Source: Lamellibrachia columna (taxonomy: Eukaryota > Annelida > Polychaeta > Sabellida > Siboglinidae). From it: a stretch of DNA of 64,000 bases. Both the position numbers and the translations under genes were made by a program. The notes under the pieces were generated by a model. The model worked only from the letters and a program-made list of their open reading frames with translations. It was not told the DNA's origin and did no database searches. The stretch covers positions 21,972,729-22,036,728 of the forward strand of contig OY759271.1 of NCBI GenBank assembly GCA_963662155.1, read 5' to 3'. How positions within the stretch are numbered: the stretch's first letter is position 1; every line of letters begins with the position of its first letter. Of this stretch, positions 24,140 to 34,995 are shown one piece after another.

Positions 24140-24323
24140 GAAATTAGAAAAGCTTTTGATAAAGTGCCACATCAAAGATTGCTACTTAAACTGGCTTACA
24201 CACAGAAGACAATGTGTATTAGTACATGGTGAGGTTTCAAACTGGAAATCTGTTTTGCGTGGGGTACCACAGGGATCAGTATTAGGACCTATACTATTTT
24301 TAATATAAATACATATATATACA

Positions 24324-24398
<75 letters not shown>

Positions 24399-24399
24399 C

Positions 24400-24436
<37 letters not shown>

Positions 24437-25145
24437 TGATTTGGAAGATGACATATCTAGCAAAGTACTGAAATTTGCAGATGACACAAAAGTATTCAGA
24501 AAGGTTACAAATGATACAGATAAACAAAGTTTACAGGATGATCTAGATAAATTAGTTAAATGGTCAGAAAAATGGCAAATGTTATTCAATTTTGGGAAGT
24601 GTAAATGCATACACATAGGACATGGGAGAAGAATATAAAATGGGGGATGCTGTTCTAGGTAGAACCACACAAGAAAAGGACTTAGGGGTAACATTAAGTG
24701 CCGACATGAAAGTTTCAGAGCAATGTGGGATTGCTGCTTCAAAAGGAAATCAAATTCTAGGGCTAATGCATTTGGAATATTGTATACAAGCATGGAGGCC
24801 ATATTGTAAGGACATAGACAAGCTAGAAAGAATACAATGAAGAACAACTAAAATGATTCCAGAATTGAGAGACCTTAGTTATGAAAGTCCCTTATTAGAA
24901 AGTGGTTTGACTGCACTAGAGACCAGGAGATTCTAAAGAGGAGACCAAATAGAAGTGTAGAACCAGAGGACACAAAGCAGCATTAGTTAAGGAGCAGTGT
25001 AGGTTGGACATGAGAAAGTACCCTTTCTCACAGAGGGTGATAAATGAATGGAACAAACTGTCAAATGATTGTGTTACTGCTAATAGTGTGAATATTTTTA
25101 AAAATAGAGTTGACAGATATCTGATAAGGGTGGTCTATACATAGA
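24140..25145 (+). pseudogene. CR1/L2-type LINE copy C, reverse transcriptase C-terminal half, broken
   Basis: Starts in motif A ([16 protein letters not shown]) and continues [16 protein letters not shown] and [14 protein letters not shown]. It is then interrupted by a (TA)n tract. It resumes [20 protein letters not shown] (motif C, about 24473), [49 protein letters not shown] and [19 protein letters not shown]. Decayed thumb/tail codons run to about 25130. One frameshift lies near 24622 and several stops beyond 24838. The 5' part is absent. Copy A ends where this one could have begun, so A and C may be one element split by later insertions, but that is inference. Confidence 0.88.
24310..24435. 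repeat. (TA)n microsatellite inside LINE copy C
   Basis: Long TA/TACATA tract at the exact point where related elements encode LIYINDLEDD, whose codons are themselves ATATAT-rich. The reading frame resumes with gatttggaagatgac immediately after the tract. Confidence 0.95.
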
Positions 25146-25940
25146 TGGTAAAATTGTTGGACTCTCAATAAACCAATGGCTTCGTTGTCCACTTGCCGTC
25201 TGGAACTTGTAGTTTGGGATGGCAATCTTGTAAAATCTTGTTAAACTTGCCAGAAGAATAGAACAGCACATGTCATATGCACACTGGACAGTTAAATGTA
25301 CTCATAACAATATATACAAATAATTTGGACATGTCACTTGTTTCATACATGACATGCAGTAGTTTTGGGCAGTGTCTTCAGAGTGTTACTTAGTGCATTA
25401 CCTTCTGACACAGATTCAATCAATTATTCCATCAGCTGAATTAGCAGCAATTAACCATCTCCAGTCTATGTCCAAAACTTGCTAAGTGAATGGAGCTAAC
25501 ACTCAGAGCTGGATAATGAAATGCAATTTATCACAGCACCATCCTGAGCTGCAGCAATTAATCTTACTTCAGGCAAAGTCCTCAATACACTTAATTCCAT
25601 GGACTGGATATTGATTCCGAGATTAAACCAATCGTGGAATCACACTGAACTGACTTAAGACACTGTCAATAAGTACTCCGCTTCAACAGTGCTGGGAACC
25701 ACCAATGTGATCCAATACACTTGTATCTGCATTCGTCAACAAAGAAATATTTGCATTTCATGTTTTCATGCCTTTGCAAAAACCATTATTTAAATAGTGG
25801 TTCTAGCCAAACAAGTCCAGTTCTCCAGTTTTTTATTAGTTTAAATAAAAAAATAACTATTGCCTATTTTGTGGAATAACACGCACAATTCAAATTGACC
25901 AACCCTGGATAGTAAAGTGCGTAACTATTCATTTGAACTA
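25146..25940. other. Spacer, possibly LINE 3' UTR at its start, no gene recognised
   Basis: About 800 bp of unique sequence. No polyadenylation-linked tail or coding motif is recognised. Confidence 0.4.
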
Positions 25941-26346
25941 TGCACGCCATTCAGAAGTATCGCACGCTATCCAGAAGTACTGCACGCCATCAAGAAGTAT
26001 TGCACGCCGCCCAGAAGTATTGCACGCCATTAAGATGTATTGCACGCCATTAAGATGTATTGCACACCGTTCATAAGTATTACACGCCATTCAGAAGTAT
26101 TGCACAATGTTCAGAAGCATTGCACGCCATTCAGAAGCATTGCACGTTGTTCAGAAGCATTGCACGCTGTTCAGATGCATTGCACGCCATTCAGAAGCAT
26201 TGCATGTTGTTCAGAAGCATTGCATGTTGTTCAGAAGCATTGCATGTTGTTCAGAAGCACTGCATGACGCTCAGTAGTTTTGCATTCATGCCACTCAGTA
26301 GAACTGCACTGCATTCACAAGTATTGCATGCCATTAAGAAGTATTG
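25941..26346. repeat. 20-bp minisatellite, about 20 copies
   Basis: Unit tgcacgccattcagaagtat with drift towards 'tgcatgttgttcagaagcat' in the right half. Unit length is constant, substitutions are many, and the family changes gradually along the array. Confidence 0.95.
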
Positions 26347-27243
26347 CTTCTTCGGATGACAGCTGTATGAGGACACCATTGTAAACAACTAAGCCTTGGG
26401 AGGCATGGACCCAAATGGTCTCTAATTAAAGTGTTTTATTAAGAATACTTAGGGGGCTGTAATCTATATAAATTATTCAGTATGATAATATACTCAGCAG
26501 CCTTTGGCAGTGGCTCATCCTGGTGGGAGGGTCTAGACTACTGTTGGCTAACTATTTCATTCTCGTTGTTCTGGATCAATGTATAAATTATAAATGCATA
26601 ATAATCAGTGGACAACAAGTAAATAGGCAATTCTGTAAATATATTTAGTCATAACATTGCTTTGACAGCAATCACACTAAAATATCACGCTTTTTCTGTA
26701 GGATTTATTCAGAACTACTAAGCACAACTAAATCTAGGATTATTACAAGTTATGCAATTTATTTATTTTGTAATATAAAGTAATATAAATAATGATAAAT
26801 AAAAGTTTGTAGATCAAGTATGACAAGAATATTAGTCCATGGGCCACGTATAACCCCCATCCCACCCCTATGGAATTTTCAAGAGAATATTTTTTATGAC
26901 CTTATATAATAGCAATTTGAAATCTAGTTGTTTGCCACTTGGCAAATGCTGCCTGTTCGAGTGTCTGGAAGTATGACCAATGAGCTGAAAAACATAACAT
27001 GGGGGGTAGGGATAGATATTTCTGCATAATACGTTATAAATCATACCAGACTATATGGAATTGTGTATCTGTGGAAAGGTATTTCAATTTTCTATACAAA
27101 TATCATGAAAGCATAATGTATAAGTGTTCCATGACATTACGATTGCATCATAATTAACTTATATAAATGGAAACTTGGAACCATATTAAGTACTAATTTT
27201 GGTATTGGTGGAAAGGTATGTTTTTTTATGTATCACATTTGCC
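26347..27243. other. Spacer, AT-rich, no gene recognised
   Basis: 0.9 kb of unique sequence with frequent stops in all frames. Confidence 0.45.
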
Positions 27244-27361
27244 ATAATAAGCATACATGCTTAATAAGCGTACATACTCTAATAAGCGTACATGCTCTAA
27301 TAAGCATACATGCTCTAATAAGCATACTTGCTCTAATAAGCATACATGCTCTAATAAGCGT
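27244..27361. repeat. 18-bp minisatellite, about 6.5 copies
   Basis: Unit ctaataagc(a/g)tacatgct. Its reverse translation gives a short MLIRAC-like peptide repeat with no further support. Confidence 0.92.
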
Positions 27362-27742
27362 ACACCCCCATTTTTTGCGTCGCTCAATTCCGTAGCAATG
27401 TGGTATGTTATGCAATTAGCGGTTGATCACTAGAGATCAGTGTTTGTCCTGAACTGTTAGCATCAGCTGTGGTCATAGTGTGACCCTGCGACTTTTTATG
27501 TATCTGGCATTAGTGCAGTGAAGATACGCTGACAGTTATAACCCTTTGTAGAGTCGCTGGTATAATCTAGCTTTTGGGGTGCTGCATTGACATTTCCCAA
27601 TTTACGGTAATAACTGTGCGCAGGAACGGATGCGCAAACGGGAATGTGTGTTATCATATTTTCTCGCATAACGGTTGTTCTTTTGTCTGGATCAGAAATC
27701 ACATCTGACTTTCACGTGAGACATGCACGCTTGAGGCGGAGC
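27362..27742. other. Spacer without recognisable gene
   Basis: About 380 bp of unique sequence. A 68-codon minus frame has no recognisable motif. Confidence 0.4.
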
Positions 27743-28098
27743 ATTGTGTTTGTATGACACTCTGTTCATTGTGTTTGTATGACACTCCATTCATTGTGTT
27801 TGTATGACACTCCATTCATTGTGTTTGTATAACACTCCATTCATTGTGTTTGTATGACACTCCGTTCATTGTGTTTGTATGGCACTCCATTCATTGTGTT
27901 TGTATGACACTCCGTTCATTGTGTTTGTATAGCACTCCGTTCATTGTGTTTGTATAGCACTCCGTTCATTGTATTTGCATGGCACTCCATTCATTGTTTG
28001 TATGACACTCCATTCATTGTGTTTGTATGATACTCCGTTCATTGTGTTTGTATGACACTCCGTTCATTGTGTTTGTATGACACTCCGTTCATTGTGTT
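27743..28098. repeat. 25-bp minisatellite, 14 copies
   Basis: Core attgtgtttgtatgacactc then c(a/g)ttc. One copy is two bases short near 27988. Confidence 0.96.
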
Positions 28099-28300
28099 TA
28101 TTTGTTCAGATTTGTAGCTGTTTGCTGATAGCGTATTCATTACAATATCTACTTCTGATGGCGAGATGTCCCAAATGTCCTAGACCTAGTTAGGCACCGT
28201 CAACGACAATGGCATGCTAGCGTTTGTATATCGTCCTAGCAGATAGATTAATGAATGTATAATATGTTACCAAGAACGAGTTGCGGAATGCATAATAGAA

Positions 28301-30511
28301 TTGTAGATGGTGTCCACTAGACTGGCCATTTGTTCATTGTAGATGGTGTCTGCTAGGCTGGCCGTTTGTTCATTGTAGATGGTGTCCACTAGGCTGGCCA
28401 CTTGTTCATTGTAGATGGTGTCTGCTAGGCTGGCCGTTTGTTCATTGTAGATGGTGTCCACTAGGCTGGCCACTTGTTCATTGTAGATGGTGTCCACTAG
28501 GCTGGTGACTTGTTCATTGTAGATGGTGTCCACTAGACTGGCCACTTGTTCATTGTAGATGGTGTCCGCTAGGTTGGTCACTTGTTCATTGTAGATGGTG
28601 TCCACTAGACTGGCCACTTTTTAGTTGTAGATGGTTTCTGCCAGGTTGGCCACTTGTTCATTGTAGAAAGTGTCCACTAGACTGGCTACTTGTTCATTGT
28701 AGAAAGTGTCCACTAGGCTGGCCACTTGTTCATTGTAGATGGTGTCCACTAGACTGGCGACTTGTTCATTGTAGATGGTGTCCACTAGACTGGCTACTTG
28801 TTCATTGTAGATGGTGTCCACTAGGCTGGCCACTTGTTCATTGTAGATGGTGTCCACTAGACTGGCCACTTTTTAGTTGTAGATGGTTTCTGCCAGGTTG
28901 GCCACTTGTTCATTGTAGAAAGTGTCCACTAGACTGGCTACTTGTTCATTGTAGATGGTGTCCACTAGGTTGGCCACTTGTTCATTGTAGAAAGTGTCCA
29001 CTAGGCTGGCCACTTGTTCATTGTAGATGGTGTCTGCTAGGCTGGCCACTTGTTCATTGTAGATGGTTTCTGCCAGGTTGGCCACTTGTTCATTGTAGAT
29101 GGTGTCTGCTAGGCTGGCCACTTGTTCATTGTAGATGGTGTCCACTAGACTGGCCACTTGTTCATTGTAGATGGTGTCCACTAGGCTGGCCACTTGTTCA
29201 TTGTAGATGGTGTCCACTAGGCTGGCCACTTGTTCATTGTAGATGGTGTCCACTAGGTTGGCCACTTGTTCATTGTAGATGGTGTCCACTAGACTGGCGA
29301 CTTGTTCATTGTAGATGGTGTCCACTAGACTGGCCACTTGTTCATTGTAGATGGTGTCCACTAGGCTGGCCACTTGTTCATTGTAGATGGTGTCCGCTAG
29401 GCTGGCCACTTGTTCATTGTAGATGGTGTCCACTAGACTGGCCACTTGTTCATTGTAGATGGTGTCCACTAGACTGGCCACTTGTTCATTGTAGATGGTG
29501 TCCGCTAGGCTGGCCACTTGTTCATTGTAGATGGTGTCCACTAGACTGGCCACTTGTTCATTGTAGATGGTGTCCACTAGACTGGCCACTTGTTCATTGT
29601 AGATGGTGTCCACTAGGCTGGCCACTTGTTCATTGTAGATGGTGTCCACTAGACTGGCCACTTGTTCATTGTAGATGGTGTTCACTAGGCTGGCCACTTG
29701 TTCATTGTAGATGGTGTCCACTAGACTGGCCACTTGTTCATTGTAGATGGTGTCCACTAGACTGGCCACTTGTTCATTGTAGATGGTGTCCACTAGGCTG
29801 GCCACTTGTTCATTGTAGATGGTGTCCACTAGACTGGCGACTTGTTCATTGTAGATGGTGTCCACTAGACTGGCCACTTGTTCATTGTAGATGGTGTCCA
29901 CTAGGCTGGCCACTTGTTCATTGTAGATGGTGTCCGCTAGGCTGGCCACTTGTTCATTGTAGATGGTGTCCACTAGACTGGCCACTTGTTCATTGTAGAT
30001 GGTGTCCACTAGAGTGGCCACTTGTTCATTGTAGATGGTGTCCGCTAGGCTGGCCACTTGTTCATTGTAGATGGTGTCCACTAGACTGGCCACTTGTTCA
30101 TTGTAGATGGTGTCCACTAGACTGGCCACTTGTTCATTGTAGATGGTGTCCACTAGGCTGGCCACTTGTTCATTGTAGATGGTGTCCACTAGACTGGCCA
30201 CTTGTTCATTGTAGATGGTGTTCACTAGGCTGGCCACTTGTTCATTGTAGATGGTGTCCACTAGACTGGCCACTTGTTCATTGTAGATGGTGTCCACTAG
30301 ACTGGCCACTTGTTCATTGTAGATGGTGTCCACTAGGCTGGCCACTTGTTCATTGTAGATGGTGTCCACTAGACTGGCCACTTGTTCATTGTAGATGGTG
30401 TCCACTAGACTGGCCACTTGTTCATTGTAGATGGTGTCCGCTAGGTTGGTCACTTGTTCGTTGTAGATGGTGTCTGCTAGACTGGCGACTTGTTCATTGT
30501 AGATGGTGTCC
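28301..30511. repeat. 36-bp minisatellite with higher-order structure, about 61 copies
   Basis: Core attgtagatggtgtccacta then ggctggccacttgttc. On the minus strand 36 bp encodes a 12-residue YNEQVASLVDTI repeat that runs 571 codons (28873-30588). Two identical variant units (cactttttagttgtag) place stops near 28620 and 28870 and split the frame. A 540-bp, 15-unit block at 29281-29820 recurs at 29821-30360 with a single difference. I regard the frame as a by-product of the period; no signal peptide, splice context or homologous protein is evident. Confidence 0.97.
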
Positions 30512-30970
30512 AGAATTATGTTTGCCAGTTGGTTTAGGGCTCTGTGTCTACCTTCACAGACAAGAGCTACTTTCCTGTCTCCTCCCAACAGCCCAGGGTT
30601 TCTTGGAACAGGGCAGGGTTACACAGGCAGGTTGTGATGCCTGATGAAGCATGTGCCTATGGAAGAGAAACTTAAATGGATGGAAGACAAACTGAATGTT
30701 TTTGAGGAGATGCCACTGCACGCAAACAACTGGATCCTGCATTTGTTCTTGTTCAAATGTTCTCGTATTGTCCATTCCTTAATTAACAGGGTCTTGAATG
30801 TCTTGCTCTTATTTCAGGCATCTGTGAAGTCATTAAACAAATACAACTACTGGATAAAATAACAACATAAAAATAGCACTGACCTGGGCCCCGAGGGTGA
30901 AAGTAAAAAAGGAAGGTCAAAATCACCACGGAGAAGGACTGTGGAAGTAGAGAGAGAGAGGACTGAGGAT
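30512..30970. other. Spacer without recognisable gene
   Basis: About 460 bp of unique sequence. The minus-strand frame that enters the 36-bp array from 30588 begins here with 28 non-repeat residues that I do not recognise. A short (GA) run lies at 30949-30960. Confidence 0.4.
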
Positions 30971-31844
30971 GAAGTTACTAAGAGGCCTTGTGCACCAACC
31001 AGGATGAAGTTACTAAGTGGCCTTGTGCACCAACCAGGATGAAGTTACTAAGTGGCCTTGTGCACCAACCAGGATGAAGTTACTAAGTGGCCTTGTGCAC
31101 CAACCTGGGTGAAGTTACTAAGTGGCCTTATGCACCAACCTGGGTGAAGTTACTAAGTGGCCTTATGCACCAACCAGGATGAAGTTACTAAGTGGCCTTG
31201 TGCACCAACCAGGATGAAGTTACTAAGTGGCCTTGTGCACCAACCAGGATGAAGTTACTAAGTGGCCTTATGCACCAACCTGGGTGAAGTTACTAAGTGG
31301 CCTTATGCACCAACCAGGGTGAAGTTACTAAGTGGCCTTATGCACCAACCAGGGTGAAGTTACTAAGTGGACTTATGCACCAACCAGGGTGAAGTTACTA
31401 AGTGGCCTTATGCACCAACTAGGATGAAGTTACTAAGTGGCCTTATGCACCAACCTGGGTGAAGTTACTAAGTGGCCTTATGCACCAACCTGGGTGAAGT
31501 TACTCAGTGGCCTTATGCACCAACCAGGGTGAAGTTACTAAGTGGCCTTATGCACCAACCAGGGTGAAGTTACTAAGTGGCCTTATGCACCAACTAGGAT
31601 GAAGGTACTAAGTGGACTGATGCACCAACCAGGTTGAAGTTACTAAGTGGCCTTATGCACCAACTAGGATGAAGTTACTAAGTGGCCTTATGCACCAACC
31701 AGGGTGAAGTTACTAAGTGGCCTTATGCACCAACTAGGATGAAGTTGCTAAGTGGCCTTATGCACCAACCAGGGTGAAGTTACTAAGTGGCCTTATGCAC
31801 CAACCAGGGTGAAGTTACTAAGTGACCTTATGCACCAACCAGGA
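30971..31844. repeat. 35-bp minisatellite, 25 copies
   Basis: Core gaagttactaagtggcctta then tgcaccaacc(a/t)ggg. Variants are aggat, tgggt and agggt endings and ttg/tta. The period is exact throughout. Confidence 0.97.
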
Positions 31845-31983
31845 CGCGAAGATGATAAGTAAGTACTACTGGGTGAGATAAATGTCAGCCATCTGCTCTA
31901 GTTCTACTTGTTTCCAGCACTCGGCAATGTTCTATTAACTGGCTACTCTGTATGTTGTGGTTACTACAATTGTATGGTGTTGG

Positions 31984-33368
31984 AGTCATGAGAGATACAC
32001 AATCCCTAATGTTGAGAGCCACGAGGGATACACAGTCCCCAATGTTGAGAACCACGAGGGATACACAGTCCCCAATGTTGAGAACCATGAGGGATACACA
32101 GTCCCCAATGTTGGGAGCCACGAGGGATACAGTCCCCAATGTTGAGAACCATGAGGGATACACAGTCCCCAATGTTGAGAACCACGAGGGATACACAGGC
32201 CCCAATGTTGAGAGCCACTAGGGATACACAGTCCCCAATGTTGAGAGCCACGAGGGATACACAGTCCCCAATGTTGAGAGCCACGAGGGATACACAGTCC
32301 CCAATGTTGGGAGCCACGAGGGATACACAGTCCCCAATGTTGAGAGCCACGAGGGATACACAGTCCCCAATGTTGAGAGCCACGAGGGATACACAGTCCC
32401 CAATGTTGAGAGTCACGAGGGATACACAGTCCCCAATGTTGAGAGTCACGAGGGATACATGGTCCCCAATGTTGAGAGCCACGAGGGATACACAGTCCCC
32501 AATGTTGAGAGCCACGAGGGATACACAGTCCCCAATGTTGAGAGTCACGAGGGAAACACAGTCCCCAATGTTGAGAGCCACGAGGGATACACAGTCCCCA
32601 TTGTTGAGAGTCACGAGGGATACACAGTCCCAATGTTGAGAGTCACGAGAGATACACAGTCCCCAATGTTGAGAGTCACGAGGGATACACAGTCCCCAAT
32701 GTTGAGAGCCACGAGGGATACACAGTCCCCAATGTTGAGAACCACGAGGGATACACAGTCCCCAATGTTGAGAGTCACGAGGGATACACAGTCCCCATTG
32801 TTGAGAGCCACGAGGGATACACAGTCCCCAGTGTTGAGAGACACGAGGGATACACAGTCCCCAATGTTGAGAGTCACGAGGGATACACAGTCCCCAATGT
32901 TGAGAGCCATGAGGGATACACAGTCCCCATTGTTGAGAGTCACGAGGTATACACAGTCCCAATGTTGAGAGTCACGAGAGATACACAGTCCCCAATGTTG
33001 AGAGTCACGAGGGATACACAGTCCCCAATGTTGAGAGCCACGAGGGATACACAGTCCCCAATGTTGAGAGCCACGAGGGATACACAGTCCCCAATGTTGA
33101 GAGTCACGAGGGATACACAGTCCCCATTGTTGAGAGCCACGAGGGATACACAGTCCCCAGTGTTGAGAGTCACGAGGGATACACAGTCCCCAATGTTGAG
33201 AGTCACGAGGGATACACAGTCCCCAATGTTGAGAGCCACGAGGGATACACAGTCCCCATTGTTGAGAGTCACGAGGGATACACAGTCCCAATGTTGAGAG
33301 TCACGAGAGATACACAGTCCCCAATGTTGAGGGCCACGAGGGAAACACAGTCCCCAATGTTGAGAGCC
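31984..33368. repeat. 33-bp minisatellite with 329-bp higher-order repeat, 42 copies
   Basis: Core cacgagggatacacagtccc then caatgttgagag. A one-base-short unit (agtcccaatg) marks 32629, 32958 and 33287, exactly 329 bp apart. The two intervening ten-unit blocks are almost identical. Frames are open on both strands. Confidence 0.97.
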
Positions 33369-33384
33369 AGGTTTTTACATCAAA

Positions 33385-33470
33385 CATACCCATGCCCGGT
33401 GCAGGTCTTGAACTCAGAACTCTGTCATGTAAAGTGGATGTGCTAACCACTACACTATATGTCTTTATCA
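33385..33470 (-). mobile_element. tRNA-like SINE head
   Basis: Read on the minus strand, tagtgtagtggttagcac fits a tRNA D-arm/A-box. About 35 nt later, gagttcaagacctg fits a T-arm/B-box, followed by caccgggc. The anticodon stem does not pair well, so this is a tRNA-derived SINE remnant rather than a functional tRNA. Confidence 0.6.
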
Positions 33471-33480
33471 AGACCATGGT

Positions 33481-34773
33481 CACACTTTATTTAAAAGAAC
33501 TCTTTTTCACAATGAGGTTATGCGTGAAGTAACAGGCAAGGTCAAGTACGAGCTGCTCAGCATCTCCTTCAGCTATGTTAATACATTGTGGATCATATGT
33601 GCATTCTACCAATATATCACAGCACTCCAAGCAAGCTGCTCTATTTCAAATGTTCCTTGATTAAATTGCCTCTTTATATTTACTGATTTCGACCATTTAA
33701 TACTAGACAGTTGAGGTGTGTGAACAGTAACTGTAGGCCATCATCTTGCTGTACTTCATAAACAACTGCAGCCACATCTCCCCCTTGGCATGCCCAAACA
33801 CCAGCACACAACTGTGGCCAGTATCCTGGGACCTGTCCCAAAGAAGTAGGGTTCATGGATGGAGGACTCACAAGGTGGCTGCCCCTAGTCAGGATACACA
33901 AACTTTACAGTAGAAAAGCTGCCATCTATATTGAAAAATTCAAACTAAAAGATCACGATGTATAAATATAATAACTTATAAGAAATTACATTTTGAAGTA
34001 AGTTCCCTGTATGAACCGTTTCCACAATTCCTACTAATTTTCTGGTTTGATTGATCTGGTTTTCTGGTTGATGTTTAGTGAGCAACTGTCCGAGCACCAC
34101 TTACACTGTTTCCAGTTTTACGAGTTACAATTCTTGTTTTGCTGGAAAACATTTCATTTAAATACCCACTTTATAAAGTAACAAACACATGTTTATTATA
34201 TGTATATCTGACCTAAGTTGACCCTAGCTGGGTGTCCCCGATAAGGTTCAATAGCCTTTAACCTTGGCCAAAGACATTAAGATCCAACAGTGCCTAACCC
34301 AATTTCATTAGGGTCATCATTCCTAAGTGCTTAATAGGCACAATAAACTCAATTACTGCTAACATCTTGAGATACAGTGTCTCGATGACACAGGGAATCA
34401 CCTGTTTCCTGGTCACTGGCACCACTATATCTAGCACAAAGGGTTAATGAATGAAATGTGGCAAAGAATTCTGGCTGTTTACCCTACAGTTGCACCATCC
34501 CACCTCAGACACTACATACACAAGCACCCTGCCAGCCCCCACACATGTGGCACAGTTTCACCAGCTTGAATGAGAACAGTATTATGCCATACGTTTGATC
34601 TCCACCTTGTAAACATAAGGGAAAAAGTAAGTTCTTAGATAGCTCAGTGTCTGGTTCTTGGGGCCATTCAGAGTGTTTTATACTTTACCTCCTGACAGAC
34701 CTGTTCATTCCAACACCAACATCTCTGGGAAGCATTCAGCCATGCTGCAATTACTGTGCAGAAACTATTCATT

Positions 34774-34775
<2 letters not shown>
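33481..34775. other. Spacer without recognisable gene
   Basis: 1.3 kb of unique sequence. A 73-codon minus frame at 33680-33901 has no identifiable motif. Confidence 0.45.

Positions 34776-34831
<56 letters not shown>
34776..34831. repeat. (TA)n microsatellite, about 27 repeats
   Basis: Uninterrupted TA dinucleotides. The 60-67-codon 'IYIYIY' frames here are artefacts. Confidence 0.98.
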
Positions 34832-34832
<1 letters not shown>

Positions 34833-34924
34833 CATATGTCTACCACTCACTGTAGCCAGGTATTCTTTCTACAGCTCAGGCAACATATATGGAGTGACTG
34901 AAACTGGAACAGGTTTGATATGGG

Positions 34925-34995
34925 AGAAAGAGTATTTCATCCCCGGTCACCCCGACTGATAGCCCACAGTTCTAACCACTATGCCCCACTACAAC
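34925..34995 (-). mobile_element. tRNA-like SINE head adjoining the 37-bp array
   Basis: On the minus strand, gtggggcatagtggttagaac is A-box-like, and gactatcagtcggggtgacc-type sequence with a degenerate B-box (gaccggggatgaaat) follows. The first bases of this head are what the adjoining 37-bp array repeats. Confidence 0.5.

Noticed and set aside
24310..24435. IYIYIY peptides encoded by (TA)n tracts here and at 34776 and 38257
   Set aside because: Simple-sequence artefacts.
33385..33470. Functional tRNA gene
   Set aside because: A- and B-box-like words are present, but the acceptor and anticodon stems do not pair; it is more likely a SINE head.
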